Assembly: GCA_030549175.1 (NCBI GenBank) | Contig: JAUKUA010000008.1 | Location: 372,001-436,000 of the forward strand | Direction of reading: 5' to 3' | DNA: 64,000 bases | DNA from: Lasiosphaeris hirsuta | Taxonomy: Eukaryota > Ascomycota > Sordariomycetes > Sordariales > Lasiosphaeriaceae | Part shown: positions 1-9,896 of the stretch, piece by piece | Layout: every line of letters starts with the position of its first letter | Position numbering within the stretch: position 1 is the first letter of the stretch | The notes under the pieces: generated by a model | The model's input: only the letters and a program-made list of their open reading frames with translations | The model's database searches: none | Told to the model about the DNA's origin: nothing | Made by a program: the position numbers and the translations under genes

Positions 1-734
1 TGGTTTTTGGGCTCCTTCAAAGAGGTCGTGCCGTACTGACCCCGCACTCTTGAAAGGCCCATCGGCTCTGCTGCCTAATAATAGCGCTGGCACGGCACTA
101 TGATGGAACACGTGGGCCTTTTTCATTCCGAAAGGTTGCATGCACAGCTCGCATCTAACGAAAAGAGGAACTAATCTTCCTCATGGTGTTGGAGGTTGCT
201 TATGTGTGTGCGAGGTGAGAGAGAGACAGCTATGGTCTTTGACAGATGCGCTCTCGATTTTCTTTCTGTGCACCTGGAAACTCATAGACCCTTTCTGGTG
301 TGGTCTCATTCATTTCTACAATCTCCTTGTTCAGTAACGTCGCTACGTCAGGTGTAACACAGTTTTTTCCCCCTAAAACCGGAAACGACTATAGTCACAA
401 CAGGATACTCTAGGCCTGTCGCTTCTGTTCCTATTGTAGAAGGCCGTACCCTAAACATAGAGGACGTCACTGTCCACAATAATGAAGCGACTTTTTCCAC
501 TATCCACATGTTACATACACCCCGCTTTTTACACTCACCGCCCTGCAGCCACAACGAGCTTAGGGTTACAACGGCCGTCAACACACGGTCGCACTCCATC
601 GCAGTCAATTGCAGTCAATTGAACACTCAATTCAACGCTATTACAGCGATTTAAATCGCTCAAATCCATCAAAAACGCAATAAAGGCTCCATTAACACCA
701 TAACTATGCACCACTGGCCCTCCCACTGGCCATA
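1..734. other. No supported gene
   Basis: Only short open frames occur on both strands, with no recognisable motif or splice pattern. Base composition is mixed and there is no long AT-rich RIP block. I see nothing that supports a gene here. Confidence 0.5.
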
Positions 735-770
735 CTACCTGCCCTGCTACCTGCCCTGCTACCTGCCCTA
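735..770. repeat. 12-bp minisatellite, three units
   Basis: Three head-to-tail copies of CTACCTGCCCTG, the last with one terminal change. The short array lies immediately upstream of the Zn2Cys6 fragment. It is not part of a credible protein. Confidence 0.8.
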
Positions 771-771
771 G

Positions 772-998
772 GCTTGCGCATAGTGCTGCGGCCGCACGGC
801 AAGTGTAAGGGGGAGCTGCCGTGCGAGCAGTGCACCAGGGGAGGACACGAGTGTATCTGGGTGGAATGGGCCAACACCCCGTGGGGCGTGAAGACCCGGA
901 GGGGGCCCACCGGGCCGGTAGAACCTAACCGCGGCCTACTAAGAATGGTAGGAAGCGACCCGGCCGGCAAACCACGGTTACTAGAGAGTCGAGTTTAG
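772..998 (+). pseudogene. Fragment of a Zn2Cys6 fungal transcription-factor DNA-binding domain
   Basis: Seen: the frame starting at 774 encodes KCKGELPCEQCTRGGHECIW, which matches the second half of the fungal zinc binuclear cluster (C-x-G-x-x-PC-x-x-C-x6-C). The first two cysteines of the cluster are visible just upstream (TGC codons at about 775-790), but in another frame and followed by TAG, so the domain is broken by a frameshift and a stop. Downstream the frame runs on for about 45 residues without a linker or middle homology domain. In the intact family this module binds CGG-type DNA sites as a dimer in the nucleus. The remnant is far too short to function, and nothing upstream looks like a promoter. 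A real gene with an unseen intron is possible but less likely. Confidence 0.6.
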
Positions 999-1716
999 GA
1001 GGAAGCCCCCCCCCCGGAGCTGAGGCTGCTAAGGAAGTAGCTTACCACGCTACTAGTAGAGAGAACTAGCCACGGCAACTTCTACTTATACCAAGAGAGG
1101 ATTAGCTATGACCTAAAGACCTGGCGGTCCTATATATACGGGATAAAGAACCCGGTCATATCTTCAAGTACCTATTTAACTCTAGGGCCCTACCGATCCT
1201 CCCTAGAGGAGGCTTCCCGCTACAGCTCATATTTCATAGTAAGCCGATACTAGCCCTATTTAGGCTGTTCATAGGAAGTTTAACCCCGGGAAGAAAATGC
1301 TGGGGAATAATAGGAGAACAAAATATCCTACAGACTGATAATTACCAGGAGTACAACCTCGCAGTCTCGATAAAGTTGCGTACTTTGAGAGGTGGGTCTT
1401 AATTGCTAGGACCCTTCCTTTTGTCGAGTATCGGAATGTTTACGTTGGCGGATTTTGGGTTATGGAAAGGGTAGGATGGACTTACGCCGGAAAAATCTTT
1501 GCAGAAACACCAAATGCCCAGTCGCAGCGCGGACTTGGTGCGAATCTCATCATCTCAGTAATCACTAACACCAACAAGAGTCATGCAGACCATTCTTCAT
1601 CTAATCGCATGCGTTGCTCTTATGATCCTCCCTGCCCAGAGCGAGGTCGGCCGTCACCGTGGCTACGACGATATCAACTATGTGATGAGGGAATGCATGT
1701 GGTTATGATGTTGAAA
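999..1716. other. Degenerate intergenic sequence
   Basis: This stretch contains a run of about ten C near 1008-1018, then AT-leaning sequence with frequent TA dinucleotides and broken frames. It may be the decayed remainder of the Zn2Cys6 gene or of a repeat. The open frame at 1462-1785 (+) shows no motif and overlaps the end of the next gene, so I do not call it. Confidence 0.4.
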
Positions 1717-3148
1717 CTATCCTATGTGTGGTATGTTGCTCGCCCATGTTGCGATGTAACTGGAAGGAGAGAGGTAGTATGTTGACCGGAACGCTTCGAC
1801 AAGAAGAAACAACCTCACAAAACAATAAACTATTGCCCCCAGCATACAAAAGAAGTAGTTAAGGTTCGCCCGCCAGCCTGTGGATCTCATAAGTAGGAAC
1901 CGAAGCAGCATGAACCCGAGCGGGAGACAGGCCGCAAGAAGGCTAGAGATCCGCCACAATAGCTGTTCGACGGCTGATGGAAACTGAAAGTTCCATGCCA
2001 CAAGATGAATGCAGCCAAAAATGAAGAGGCCAATAGTCAAGCCATAGAACAATGAACTGTAGCTTTTCCGTCCTCCCCGCCGGTGAATAGTGAAGTTTGG
2101 TAGGGCGTAACTTTTCGACCACCCAAACGCCACACCAGTGAGACTGACGAGGTTGTCAAACTCCACTTGGTCGAGACTGCCGTGTGCTAGTATCACAGTT
2201 GGTGTGTAGACGTCCTTCCGCTGCCACAGCAACAGAACATATGTGACAAATGCACATACAGCCAGGGCCAATGCCGTGATTTCGAGCTGTGAAGACTGCC
2301 TGCCGTCACGGACACGTATGATAAGCTGTATACATAGCCAGACTACCTGAAGAAGAACCACAAGTTTGATCAACGTATCGCCCTTATTCTTATCATTGAT
2401 TTCGTTTTCCGTGATGGCTGGCAGCTGTCGGATGATCCCGCATTGCCGAGCTGCAAGTAACTGAGGGGCATTCGGCGTCCACACGCTGCCACCCATGGCG
2501 CGAGCAGCCTCATCTAAGGTAGTATGGTCGTGTAGTCTCCGAGCCATGATGTTTGCCTTGGCCAGCGTATGATGTTTCCAGTCACGATCCCAATCAAATG
2601 GACCGAGGTAGCGATATCCAGTCTGGCTATTGACATGAAGCTTGTCAAGCCATTCGTCGACTTCATTTTGCATGGCATTCTCACCCAACGGCTGGCTCTG
2701 GTTTCTCGGGCGTTGGGAACTTGATCACAAATCCACCCATATTAGCATACATGGTGTGTGTCAGCGTCCACTCTTTCTCATCTTGAAGTTTCTCTTCGCG
2801 TTGGAAATCTTCAAAGTCCTTGGTAAACCCGAGTCCCCTCTTCAAGGTCTGAATTGCCATGGCGAGAGGCCATTCGGGGAAAAAGATGGTGACTGCCATC
2901 CACACGATTTTGGGTTTGGTGGTGTACCAAGCTGTGAATAATCTCCGTCTGAGGCGTTCCCAGTTATTCCTCGGACGGAGTAAAGGTTTGAGCTGCGGCG
3001 GCACGTTGAGGTGAAGGATCGACCAAGTAGAGAGGAACATGATGGCGAGAGAGGTCCATATGATCTTCATGGTTGACCGGACGTTGGGCTGCTGGACAAA
3101 CACCGGGCCTGTCTCGGGGAGTGTACACTGAGGGGCGAATGTCTTCAT
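1717..3148 (-). CDS. Fungal multi-pass membrane protein of unknown function, two exons, about 457 aa
   Basis: Two overlapping minus-strand frames join through one intron. Exon 1 is 3148-2685, intron 2684-2627 (58 nt; donor GTGAGA, acceptor AATAG, possible branch site CTTGAC), exon 2 is 2626-1717. The junction keeps frame (464 + 910 nt = 458 codons with stop). Hydrophobic segments: one near residues 27-48, then about five in the second half (around KLVVLLQVVWLCIQLIIR, ALALAVCAFVTYVLLL, LTIGLFIFGCIHLVAW, SSLLAACLPLGFMLLRFLL and CMLGAIVYCFVRLFLLV). The middle has an INDKNKGD stretch ahead of the second helix. This layout resembles a large family of uncharacterised fungal integral membrane proteins; I know of no experimentally assigned role. 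No stops or RIP bias are visible, so it is probably functional. The start codon and an extra 5' exon are uncertain. Confidence 0.72.
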
Positions 3149-4342
3149 CGTAAAAAACGGGCGCGTTCTACAGCGACGGTGTTCAAAATCGCTGAGATTG
3201 ACAGAGTGGTCGATGGTTTTGATGTTGTGTTGGTGAGCTGAAGTACTCCGAGCCTGATGTGGCTCAATTTCAACACCGCCAACTCATCGAACCAACGATT
3301 GGTGAGCATATTCTGTGGGCGAGACAGAGCAATGGGAAACGGCGATCGATTCTGTGGTGTTGCGGGCCAGGATTTCCCCGGCCTACAACAGCTATCTAGG
3401 TGTGGCCCAAAGGGCACTAGCCAGGTGAGGTGTCGTACTTCCAGTCAAGTAGGTGCTCGGGACCAAGCCAGGCATTTCCCCGTAGGAGCCTGGAAGGACC
3501 GCATCTCCCCGAGGATAAGATAAGCTCGCGCCGCTCAAACATGCCGGGGCCGTCCTACCAAGTTGCCATTTTTAGTCCGTGGTTGAATACATTAAAGATA
3601 GCATGCACGAGTGCGGAAGATGAAAGCCCAACAACCTGCAGAGGACACTTGCCCACCAAGTTTTGAGATAGGACCCTAAGCCACTCACCATCACCTGATA
3701 CCCAACTGCATGTCCCCATTGTGTTACATCTCATTCGGCGATATTTAGCCGCATTTTTCAAACGAGGTGAAAGTCACTCCACGGCCTCTCGGATTTTCTA
3801 TTGGGCGGACTCTATCCTCTTTAACTACGTCCTTCTTGGGATGGCCTGGCAAGGACGTCGAGGTCGGCCTCATTGGGTATCTTCCACGGCTCTTGGTCAA
3901 TGGTGAGGAGGAGGATGGCGGGGTTGTACCCATCTCTTATCTAGAGCGTGTCCAGATGCGGAAGTGAGAGTGGACCTCGGCGGCTATTTTGCGCATCCAT
4001 GTTCTCGACCAGCTACCTCGGAGCGCCATGCCTGACTGCGCTCACGAACAAATCCTAGCGGCCGACTCTAGTACGGAGCCCGTCCGAGCGTAACAGCGTG
4101 GTGAAGGTGATGGTGTCCACATTCAGGGCGAGGCCACGCTTCTCGGCAGCCACGAGCCGAAGGATTTGAAACAGCGTAATGCTATGAACCTCCGTACTAC
4201 CTAGCCCCACTTCCGTCGGTAGGATCGTAGGATCGCCGCTCAAACCGAAAACCCCGACCGTCAGCTTCCACCTCACATCACCCCACCACCCATCTCCAAC
4301 TCCAACCCACCAGCACACATTTTTCATTTCAACTCACCTAAA
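3149..4342. other. No confident gene; two coding-looking minus-strand patches
   Basis: Two stretches on the minus strand look protein-like: 3555-3761 (ending LVHAIFNVFNHGLKMATW) and 4055-4200 (LFQILRLVAAEKRGLALNV). They lie in separate frames with no splice sites linking them, and could be remnants of one decayed gene. The last 70 bases before 4343 are C/T-rich, as in many fungal promoters and leaders, and probably belong to the next gene. Confidence 0.4.
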
Positions 4343-4849
4343 ATGGCCTCCGGCACCTTCTTCGACTACAGCACCGCGCTGCGCCTCGCGCCCGTCATCA
4401 CCGCCTCGGCCACACTCACCTTTGCAGGCAACCAACAATGGATCTTCGAGCTGTTCACGCGCCCAGACCTCGCCGCGCAAAGCAAGACCTTCCTCCCGCC
4501 GTGGTTCAGCGCCGCCTTCTGGATCGGAATGCCTAAGGTTGTCGGGCTGGCGACGGCCTCGGCCATCGGCGGCGTGCTTAACCTGCGCAACGCCGGGCCG
4601 ACGCTGAGAATAAGCGGCGCGTATGGGTGGTATGCGTGTGGCGCCGTGTTGGCCGCGGCGCATGTGCTGTTTGTGCCGGCGCTGGTGGCCAGGGCCAAGG
4701 GGGTTGCCGGGGATACGCGGGGGGAAGGACGGTGTTTGGGGGAGATGAAGGCGTGGTTGAGGGTTAATGCGGTGAGGACCTTGACGGTGGATACGGGTGC
4801 GTGGATCTGTTTTTTTATTGCTACTGTTAAGGCTTTGGGGCCGGTCTGA
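4343..4849 (+). CDS. DUF1772 / anthrone-oxygenase-like integral membrane protein, 168 aa
   Basis: This is a single-exon frame with good start context (CTAAAATGGC) after a C/T-rich leader. The protein has about four hydrophobic helices: LRLAPVITASATLTFAG near the N-terminus, a segment near FWIGMPKVVGLATASAIGG, one around YACGAVLAAAHVLFVPALV, and a C-terminal WICFFIATVKAL. Size, helix count and the N-terminal pattern (SGTFFDYSTALRLAPVI) fit the fungal DUF1772-like group, which includes small anthrone oxygenases of polyketide pathways. No polyketide synthase or other pathway gene is nearby, so an enzymatic role is not supported by context. It lacks stops and RIP bias and appears intact. Alternative: a generic membrane protein of the same fold with no oxygenase activity. 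Confidence 0.75.
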   Translation: MASGTFFDYSTALRLAPVITASATLTFAGNQQWIFELFTRPDLAAQSKTFLPPWFSAAFWIGMPKVVGLATASAIGGVLNLRNAGPTLRISGAYGWYACGAVLAAAHVLFVPALVARAKGVAGDTRGEGRCLGEMKAWLRVNAVRTLTVDTGAWICFFIATVKALGPV

Positions 4850-5440
4850 AAGTGGTCGGTCCCGCCGGTGGCAGGGAGCAGTGCGTGGATTGATACAAGG
4901 TGGCAATTATGGGAAGAATATGAAATCTATCATCCAGGAGCGTGACATGAACGAGGTCGAAGCTGTTTGCTCTAGGCTTCCAGCGCAAAAGGATCAGTCA
5001 GTTGCTTATAGTTGCCGCAAATATGGTAAAGGCACACGTCGGGGGAGAGCCGAACTCTCCGGGGAGCAACAGCTAACTAGCGTCTGTTGACGACGTCGCC
5101 GGCAATTCTGCACGCTATCGCCATGTCTTTGGACTCATTCGCCTCCCGACTGAGGGGAGACAAACACAGCCTGACCAACATTACTATATTATCGAGGCTC
5201 ATTCGGCTGGCACATGGAAGTATAGAAGGATGATGCTCATCCAGTGCGTTGATGGAATAGCATAATTACTGGGTGTTATTATTGGCGGATCGAATTCATT
5301 TATCTAGCTAGATGGATTTTAACCCAGTTGTGAGAACAATGCTTCTGAGATGATTGATGTGATACCTGTTAGGATACGGACCCACCTGTGTTGGTGTCTA
5401 CTCTTTTTTCCCGGCTGCCTTTTTCCCAGTCGGAAAATTC
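4850..5440. other. No supported gene
   Basis: This stretch separates the convergent DUF1772-like gene and the NLR relic. The ORF at 4797-5090 (+) runs out of the upstream gene in another frame and shows no domain. I see no tRNA, repeat or clear terminator here. Confidence 0.45.
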
Positions 5441-5840
5441 TCAACTACCATCTCTCCTTTCCTTTATTCGGGTTGCCATTCCATGCCACCGTTGGGAACG
5501 AAGTTTGCGGCATAGAAGTTGAACATCAAGGCCTTTTCGCTCAAACTCTTTCAACTCCATGACCCAAAACGGCCTCATCGAATTTGTAACCCGCGCGCCA
5601 GCGCCGACCAATTTGCGGCGCATCTCGTACCTCAGCTCGCAACTCCAATCGCTTAGCTTAACAGGAATCTCTATAGGGAACCGAAGCACCCAATACAACG
5701 GGGTACGCCCATTTCTGTCGACGCAGTCAGGGTTTGTCCCGAGTCGGATCAAGTCGGCGGCGAGAGTCGGTGGCGTTGGGTAGAGTAGTGTTTAGTAGAG
5801 AGAGAACTCATCAAGTTCTGGAACCACATTTGGGTCTTGG

Positions 5841-5854
5841 CCCCCCCCCCCCCC
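5841..5854. repeat. Homopolymer run of 14 C
   Basis: Fourteen consecutive C on the plus strand (glycines or prolines in the NLR frame) mark the place where the post-NACHT and ankyrin frames fall out of register. It is a likely slippage site, or an assembly-sensitive spot. Confidence 0.9.
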
Positions 5855-6388
5855 TCTAGGACCTTGATCGCTACGTCGTAAAGAATCAAGCGCGGTATCA
5901 AATTTCTGGGCCTTTTGAAACGGCTCAGCCAAATTTGCTCGCACAGTTTCGGGAAGAATTTGGGCTCGTTTTCGAGACTGTATCCACTGTCGAGAGAAGC
6001 AGTGAGAATGTTTTGAGGTGCCTTTCCGGGAAGATTTGTGACGTTGGCGCAAGGAAGATAGAACTCGCCAGCGCTGCCATCTTGTAGGACAGCCACAACA
6101 TTCCTGATGCACCCCGGGATCCTTGCTATCCAGTCTCGCAGGCAAAGGCTTAATCCACAAGAAACTAGCAGGAACAAAAAGAGGTTATCTCCCCCCTGTG
6201 GCAGCGAGTACAAATAATCAAGTTGACTGTTCCCCGTTGTGAGCTCGGCTTGTTCTGCGTGATACGCGAGGTATTCAAGTTCCTACTGTTTTTCGTCCGA
6301 GGATTCCCCTTTGAGCTGGAGGTATCGCCGCTCAGGGTAGCAATCTCTGCTTTCCTCCACATTCCGGAGGACGGCCTTGACTGCTTGG

Positions 6389-6617
6389 TGTCGCATAACT
6401 GCGGTGGGTGTGGCACAGCGCTCTGGCGCAGCCACAGCTGTGGCTGCGAGCGCTAGCTATTGCAGAGGAGCTTACGCTCCTCTGCAAGAGCCTAGCGTCT
6501 TGGCAGAGCACCCTCTCTTTTGTATATATTCGGCGCTCACGCGCCTTGCTCTTTTAGAGGGAGAGGACTCAATTCAATCTTCTTTTGTCTCCATTGCTCA
6601 GCTCCAGAAGTATCAGA
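6389..6617 (+). mobile_element. 229-bp LTR-like insertion (family C, copy 1) inside the NLR relic
   Basis: The insert begins TGTCGCATAACTGC and ends GTATCAGA. It is flanked by a perfect 5-bp direct repeat, CTTGG, at 6384-6388 and 6618-6622. Removing the insert and one CTTGG puts the NLR frame back in register across the site, so this is a genuine insertion into coding DNA. It carries a TATATATTCGG promoter-like stretch, a 22-bp perfect palindrome (6427-6448) and a hairpin (10-bp arms 6462-6471 and 6476-6485). No open frame of its own is present. The 5-bp duplication and size fit a solo LTR or a small non-autonomous LTR element. A related copy lies at 41925-42106. Confidence 0.75.
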
Positions 6618-9390
6618 CTTGGAAATTGAGGGTTTTTCAGCCAATATGCTTCATGCTCCAATACTTAATGTGAAAGGAGTGTCCGTTTTCGTTGACAAAC
6701 CTCGCTAGATCCCCAACCACGACCCTTTTTGAAATCGAGTCCGGCGGTAAACTCGAGCACTGTCTGTTACATCAATTGCGGGTAATCAACTCCGCTCCGC
6801 CGATTGACCTCGACAAGCCCTCCCCCCCAAACAGAAATCTGGGCCCTCACCTATCGATCCAGGTCATTGCTGCTGGCTCCAGTACTTATGCTTTCTCGGG
6901 GATCTGTAATAGCAATGGTTATGGTGTTCTCGGCTTCCGCGTAGTCTGCGCAACCTGACACTAGTACGGCATCTCGTATCTCAGCCGCGGACATTGGGGA
7001 ATCCCCATGATGACGGATGAGCAGCTCAAAAAGGGCGTATGTATGCCGGCGGTCAGTCTGCTCTATACGTTAGATGGTGACCTTGTAGAAGTCGAAAGGG
7101 TCGTCTGGCAACTCTTGAAGCTTTTGCTCCATCAGGGCAGGCGCTACCTTCTCTGGACTCGACAAATACGGCTCATGTAAGACCCGAATAGCCAGTGTGA
7201 CCCAGAGAAATATAGCATTTGCCCTAGATATAACTTTAGGGGCCGGATTAATGATAACTAGATTCTCGACTTCCCAATCCGCTACCGAGCTTGCTGTGTA
7301 ATTCTCGATTTCGGTGATAGTGTAGCCCTCTAGAGCGAAGTTCGGGTAGCTTGAGAAATGAGCCCTTAGGGGCTCCCAGGGCCGGCTAGAGAAACAAACT
7401 TTCACTCGCGTTGCTGATGTCTCAGATGCTTGTGTCAGGCCTTTGAGAAACCGACTGATCACATCGAGGGGTCCATCAAACTCATCGAGTGCGTCAAAAA
7501 AGACCACTAGATGCATTTTTAGCGCATCTTGTTTCAACAGTAGCCGTAGGATTCTCTCTAGCTTGAGGACAGGTCGATCTTCGCTGCGAAACTCGGTGAC
7601 TATCTGCGCCAGAAGACTGAGTGTTTGGGAGTTGCCGTGCCGCTCGAAAGATTCGAAGGGGGGTTTCAGAGAGGCTGATCTCTTGAACGCCTTGTAGCGG
7701 TTTCGGGCTTTCTCGCCTCCACCCGTGATCTCTTGATATTCATCCCAATAAAGACGATGTGTTTTGGACAGTGCGTCCATATGTGTGCGGAGGATTTGGG
7801 CGATCAGGCTCCTCAATACGCCCTCGAAGGATTTCTGGATTGCAGTGACTCGGTAATGGAAGAAGAAACTGGCCTTGATCTCCAACACGTTAGTCCTCCA
7901 GTTGTGTAGGAGGTCCCAGGTGTGCCGGCTTTTATATATGAACTTCATCCATGTTAATTTCCCTAAACCTAGCTTCCCATGAATCCAGAATAGCTGAGGC
8001 CCTACTTGAAGCCCCTGTGTGAAAATAGGGACGTCAAACACCCAATGAAAGCTATTTGAAAAGGGATCTTCGATTTGGTCCATTCGCAAGTTCAGCTCAG
8101 GAGTGTAAACGAAATCATAGAGAGCTAAATAACCAAATTAGCCAAGACCGTTGTAAAATAGCGGAACATAGTTCATCGAGAACGTTGCTATTGTAGTATC
8201 AAAGGGAGTATACTGACCATCAATGGAGTGAATGGTCCTCCCCAGCTCCTGTGGCATCCTGACTCCATCGTAATATTCACTGGACTCGAAATATCCCGAG
8301 TCTACCGTCTCTTTTACTGTGGGGAATTTGGAGATGCCTCCTGACGAATTGGGTTGTGATGACTTGGTTTGTGATGACTTCTAGGTTTGTGATGAATTGC
8401 TTCGTGATGTTCCCGTGGTTTTAGGTTCTGAAGCTATGGCCCCCTGTTGCGCTTGATAGCTAAGCCCCCGGGAGCATAGATCTCTGACAGCATCAATTAT
8501 GCTCTCCAAGTTTGGGCTGCCCCTTGAGAAGTTTACCATGTTGGAATGATTCTCATTGATAGGGATCGTCATAGATTTATCCTTGCGATAAAATCGAGAC
8601 GTTACTGAATCTGGAATGACCAAGACCGTAGGAGGTCAGTTTTAGACCAAGTACTGTCCTCTCTTTGCTATAAGAGTAAGGTAGATATAGACCATTAGTA
8701 TACCCTTGAACTAGGTTGCGGTAAGGTAAGTAGGTAGGTTGTCACACAAGCTACCTACCTCTACTGTTGGGGACTCTTCTGTTTCATATGCCCAGAGGAC
8801 CCTCGCGGTCCGAAGAAATGATAACCCTTCGAATCGTTGGTTCAGTTGTCGCAGATAGCTTCCACCGCCCTCTCGTGATAGATATTGAATTAGCATTTTG
8901 TTGGGCTTTCCTTCCGCCACAGCCATCAAGTGAGACTGATCAATGCCTAAACTGGCGACGCCAAACATGAGAACGCCTAGGGCGTTCTCAAGGATGCTGG
9001 CGATTGTACATTCCACCCCTTGAGGCTCAGGATCAAGCTCTGGCCAAGATCGTCGATGGACTGGAAAGAGTTGGTGTTGTGCAGTTTTGAGTGGTAACCG
9101 TATTGTGGCCCTCATTCCGGGGACGCATTTAAGCCCATCAGTAAGAAACTGCAGTGGTAGGAAAGCCCGTGACGGCTGCGTCGGGGCCTCGCTTGTTCCG
9201 GTATCGCCGCCGGCATGGCCTGAGATGCGGCGGCCGATGTACACTGTGACTGCCTTTCTTCATCGCCTGGCCAACGGGGCCGATATTGAAACATAAGTCT
9301 CGCATCATCTTGTCTTGGGAGCAACTGCGATGGCCAATCCCTTTTCCAGTCAAGGATCGCTCCCAAGATTCACCTTCGTCCAGCACACAC

Positions 9391-9896
9391 CCTGAAACCC
9401 AATACCTTGTACCAGCACCGCCGGCATCCCTAAACTACAGTTTTAAAAAGACATGCGCGAACAAAATGAATAATCTAATACAGCAAAAAAAATTTACGGC
9501 AGAAGCGGGATTCGAACCCGCGCTCCCAGAGGGAAATCGACCTCGTTCTGTCTTGGGCTGCAGCCTCGACAGAAGTGGGACTCGACCCCACGCCCACGAA
9601 AGAAACGCTGCCCGGCTTTACCTGCATTCCACCTGCTTCAAGGTAGGCACCTAACTACCTAAGTATAGATTAGAATACAGGCCTTCTCCTTTCAAATCCT
9701 TCCAGTTGTCGACCCCAGCCCCCAAATTTAGCATTTCCTCAATGTCCCCCAAGTGGGGGCGTAGACTTGGACCCCCCCCTCCCCCAACCAGGTCCTAACC
9801 TTCGCGTGTGCCTTCAATAGCAGCAACCTCAATACCAAGTAAACCCAGATCTAAGGAATCATGTTCAGTGTCGTTTCGCTTCAAGCGTCGTTGTAG
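9391..9896. other. Intergenic stretch with tRNA-like pieces
   Basis: Between the NLR relic and the nuclease gene there is no protein-coding signal. The 9498-9591 part holds two tRNA T-arm-like segments (separate entry). There are also C-rich runs near 9771-9785. Confidence 0.5.
9498..9591 (-). other. Two tRNA 3'-half-like fragments in tandem
   Basis: On the minus strand, GCGGGTTCGAATCCCGC followed by TTCTGCC (9521-9498) is a canonical T-arm plus acceptor 3' strand. A second one, GTGGGGTCGAGTCCCAC plus TTCTGTC, lies at 9591-9568. I could find no D-arm, anticodon arm or matching 5' acceptor at the right distance for either, so these are not complete tRNA genes. They may be tRNA pseudogene pieces or heads of a tRNA-derived SINE. 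Confidence 0.55.

Larger units (their letters stand above)
5441..9390 (-). pseudogene. Decayed NLR-type gene: lipase-like N-terminus, NACHT, ankyrin C-terminus
   Basis: Pieces of one protein lie in order on the minus strand. About 9380-8720: alpha/beta-hydrolase-like N-terminal domain (VLMFGVASLGIDQSHLM, ARVLWAYETEESPTVE). 8630-8390: the linker with PINENHSNMVNFSRG. About 8340-7070: NACHT with degenerate Walker A (FWIHGKLGLGKLT) and Walker B (VVFFDALDEFDG). 7069-6630 and 6383-5850: post-NACHT region (GDSPMSAAEIRDAVLVSG, LCLRDWIARIPGCIRNVV). 5752-5660: an ankyrin unit (LGTNPDCVDRNGRTPLYWVL). A plausible intron (GTCAGT to TTTAG) lies near 8225-8115. In-frame stops occur at 8640-8655 (two), 8381-8383, 7070-7072, 6851-6853, 6637-6639 and 6283-6285; there is a frameshift near the 14-C run at 5841, and a 229-bp insertion at 6389. 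Intact relatives act as intracellular sensors in non-self recognition and regulated cell death. This copy cannot make a full protein. Confidence 0.85.

Noticed and set aside
704..970. Minus-strand ORF with AGSRAGSRAGS repeats
   Set aside because: It is antisense to the zinc-cluster fragment and its repeat is just the 12-bp minisatellite read in frame; no domain.
4334..4906. 190-aa minus-strand ORF
   Set aside because: Antisense of the DUF1772-like gene; Arg/Pro-rich composition typical of a shadow frame.
9498..9521. Functional tRNA gene
   Set aside because: T-arm and 3' acceptor strand are present, but no D-arm, anticodon arm or matching 5' strand at the right distance.
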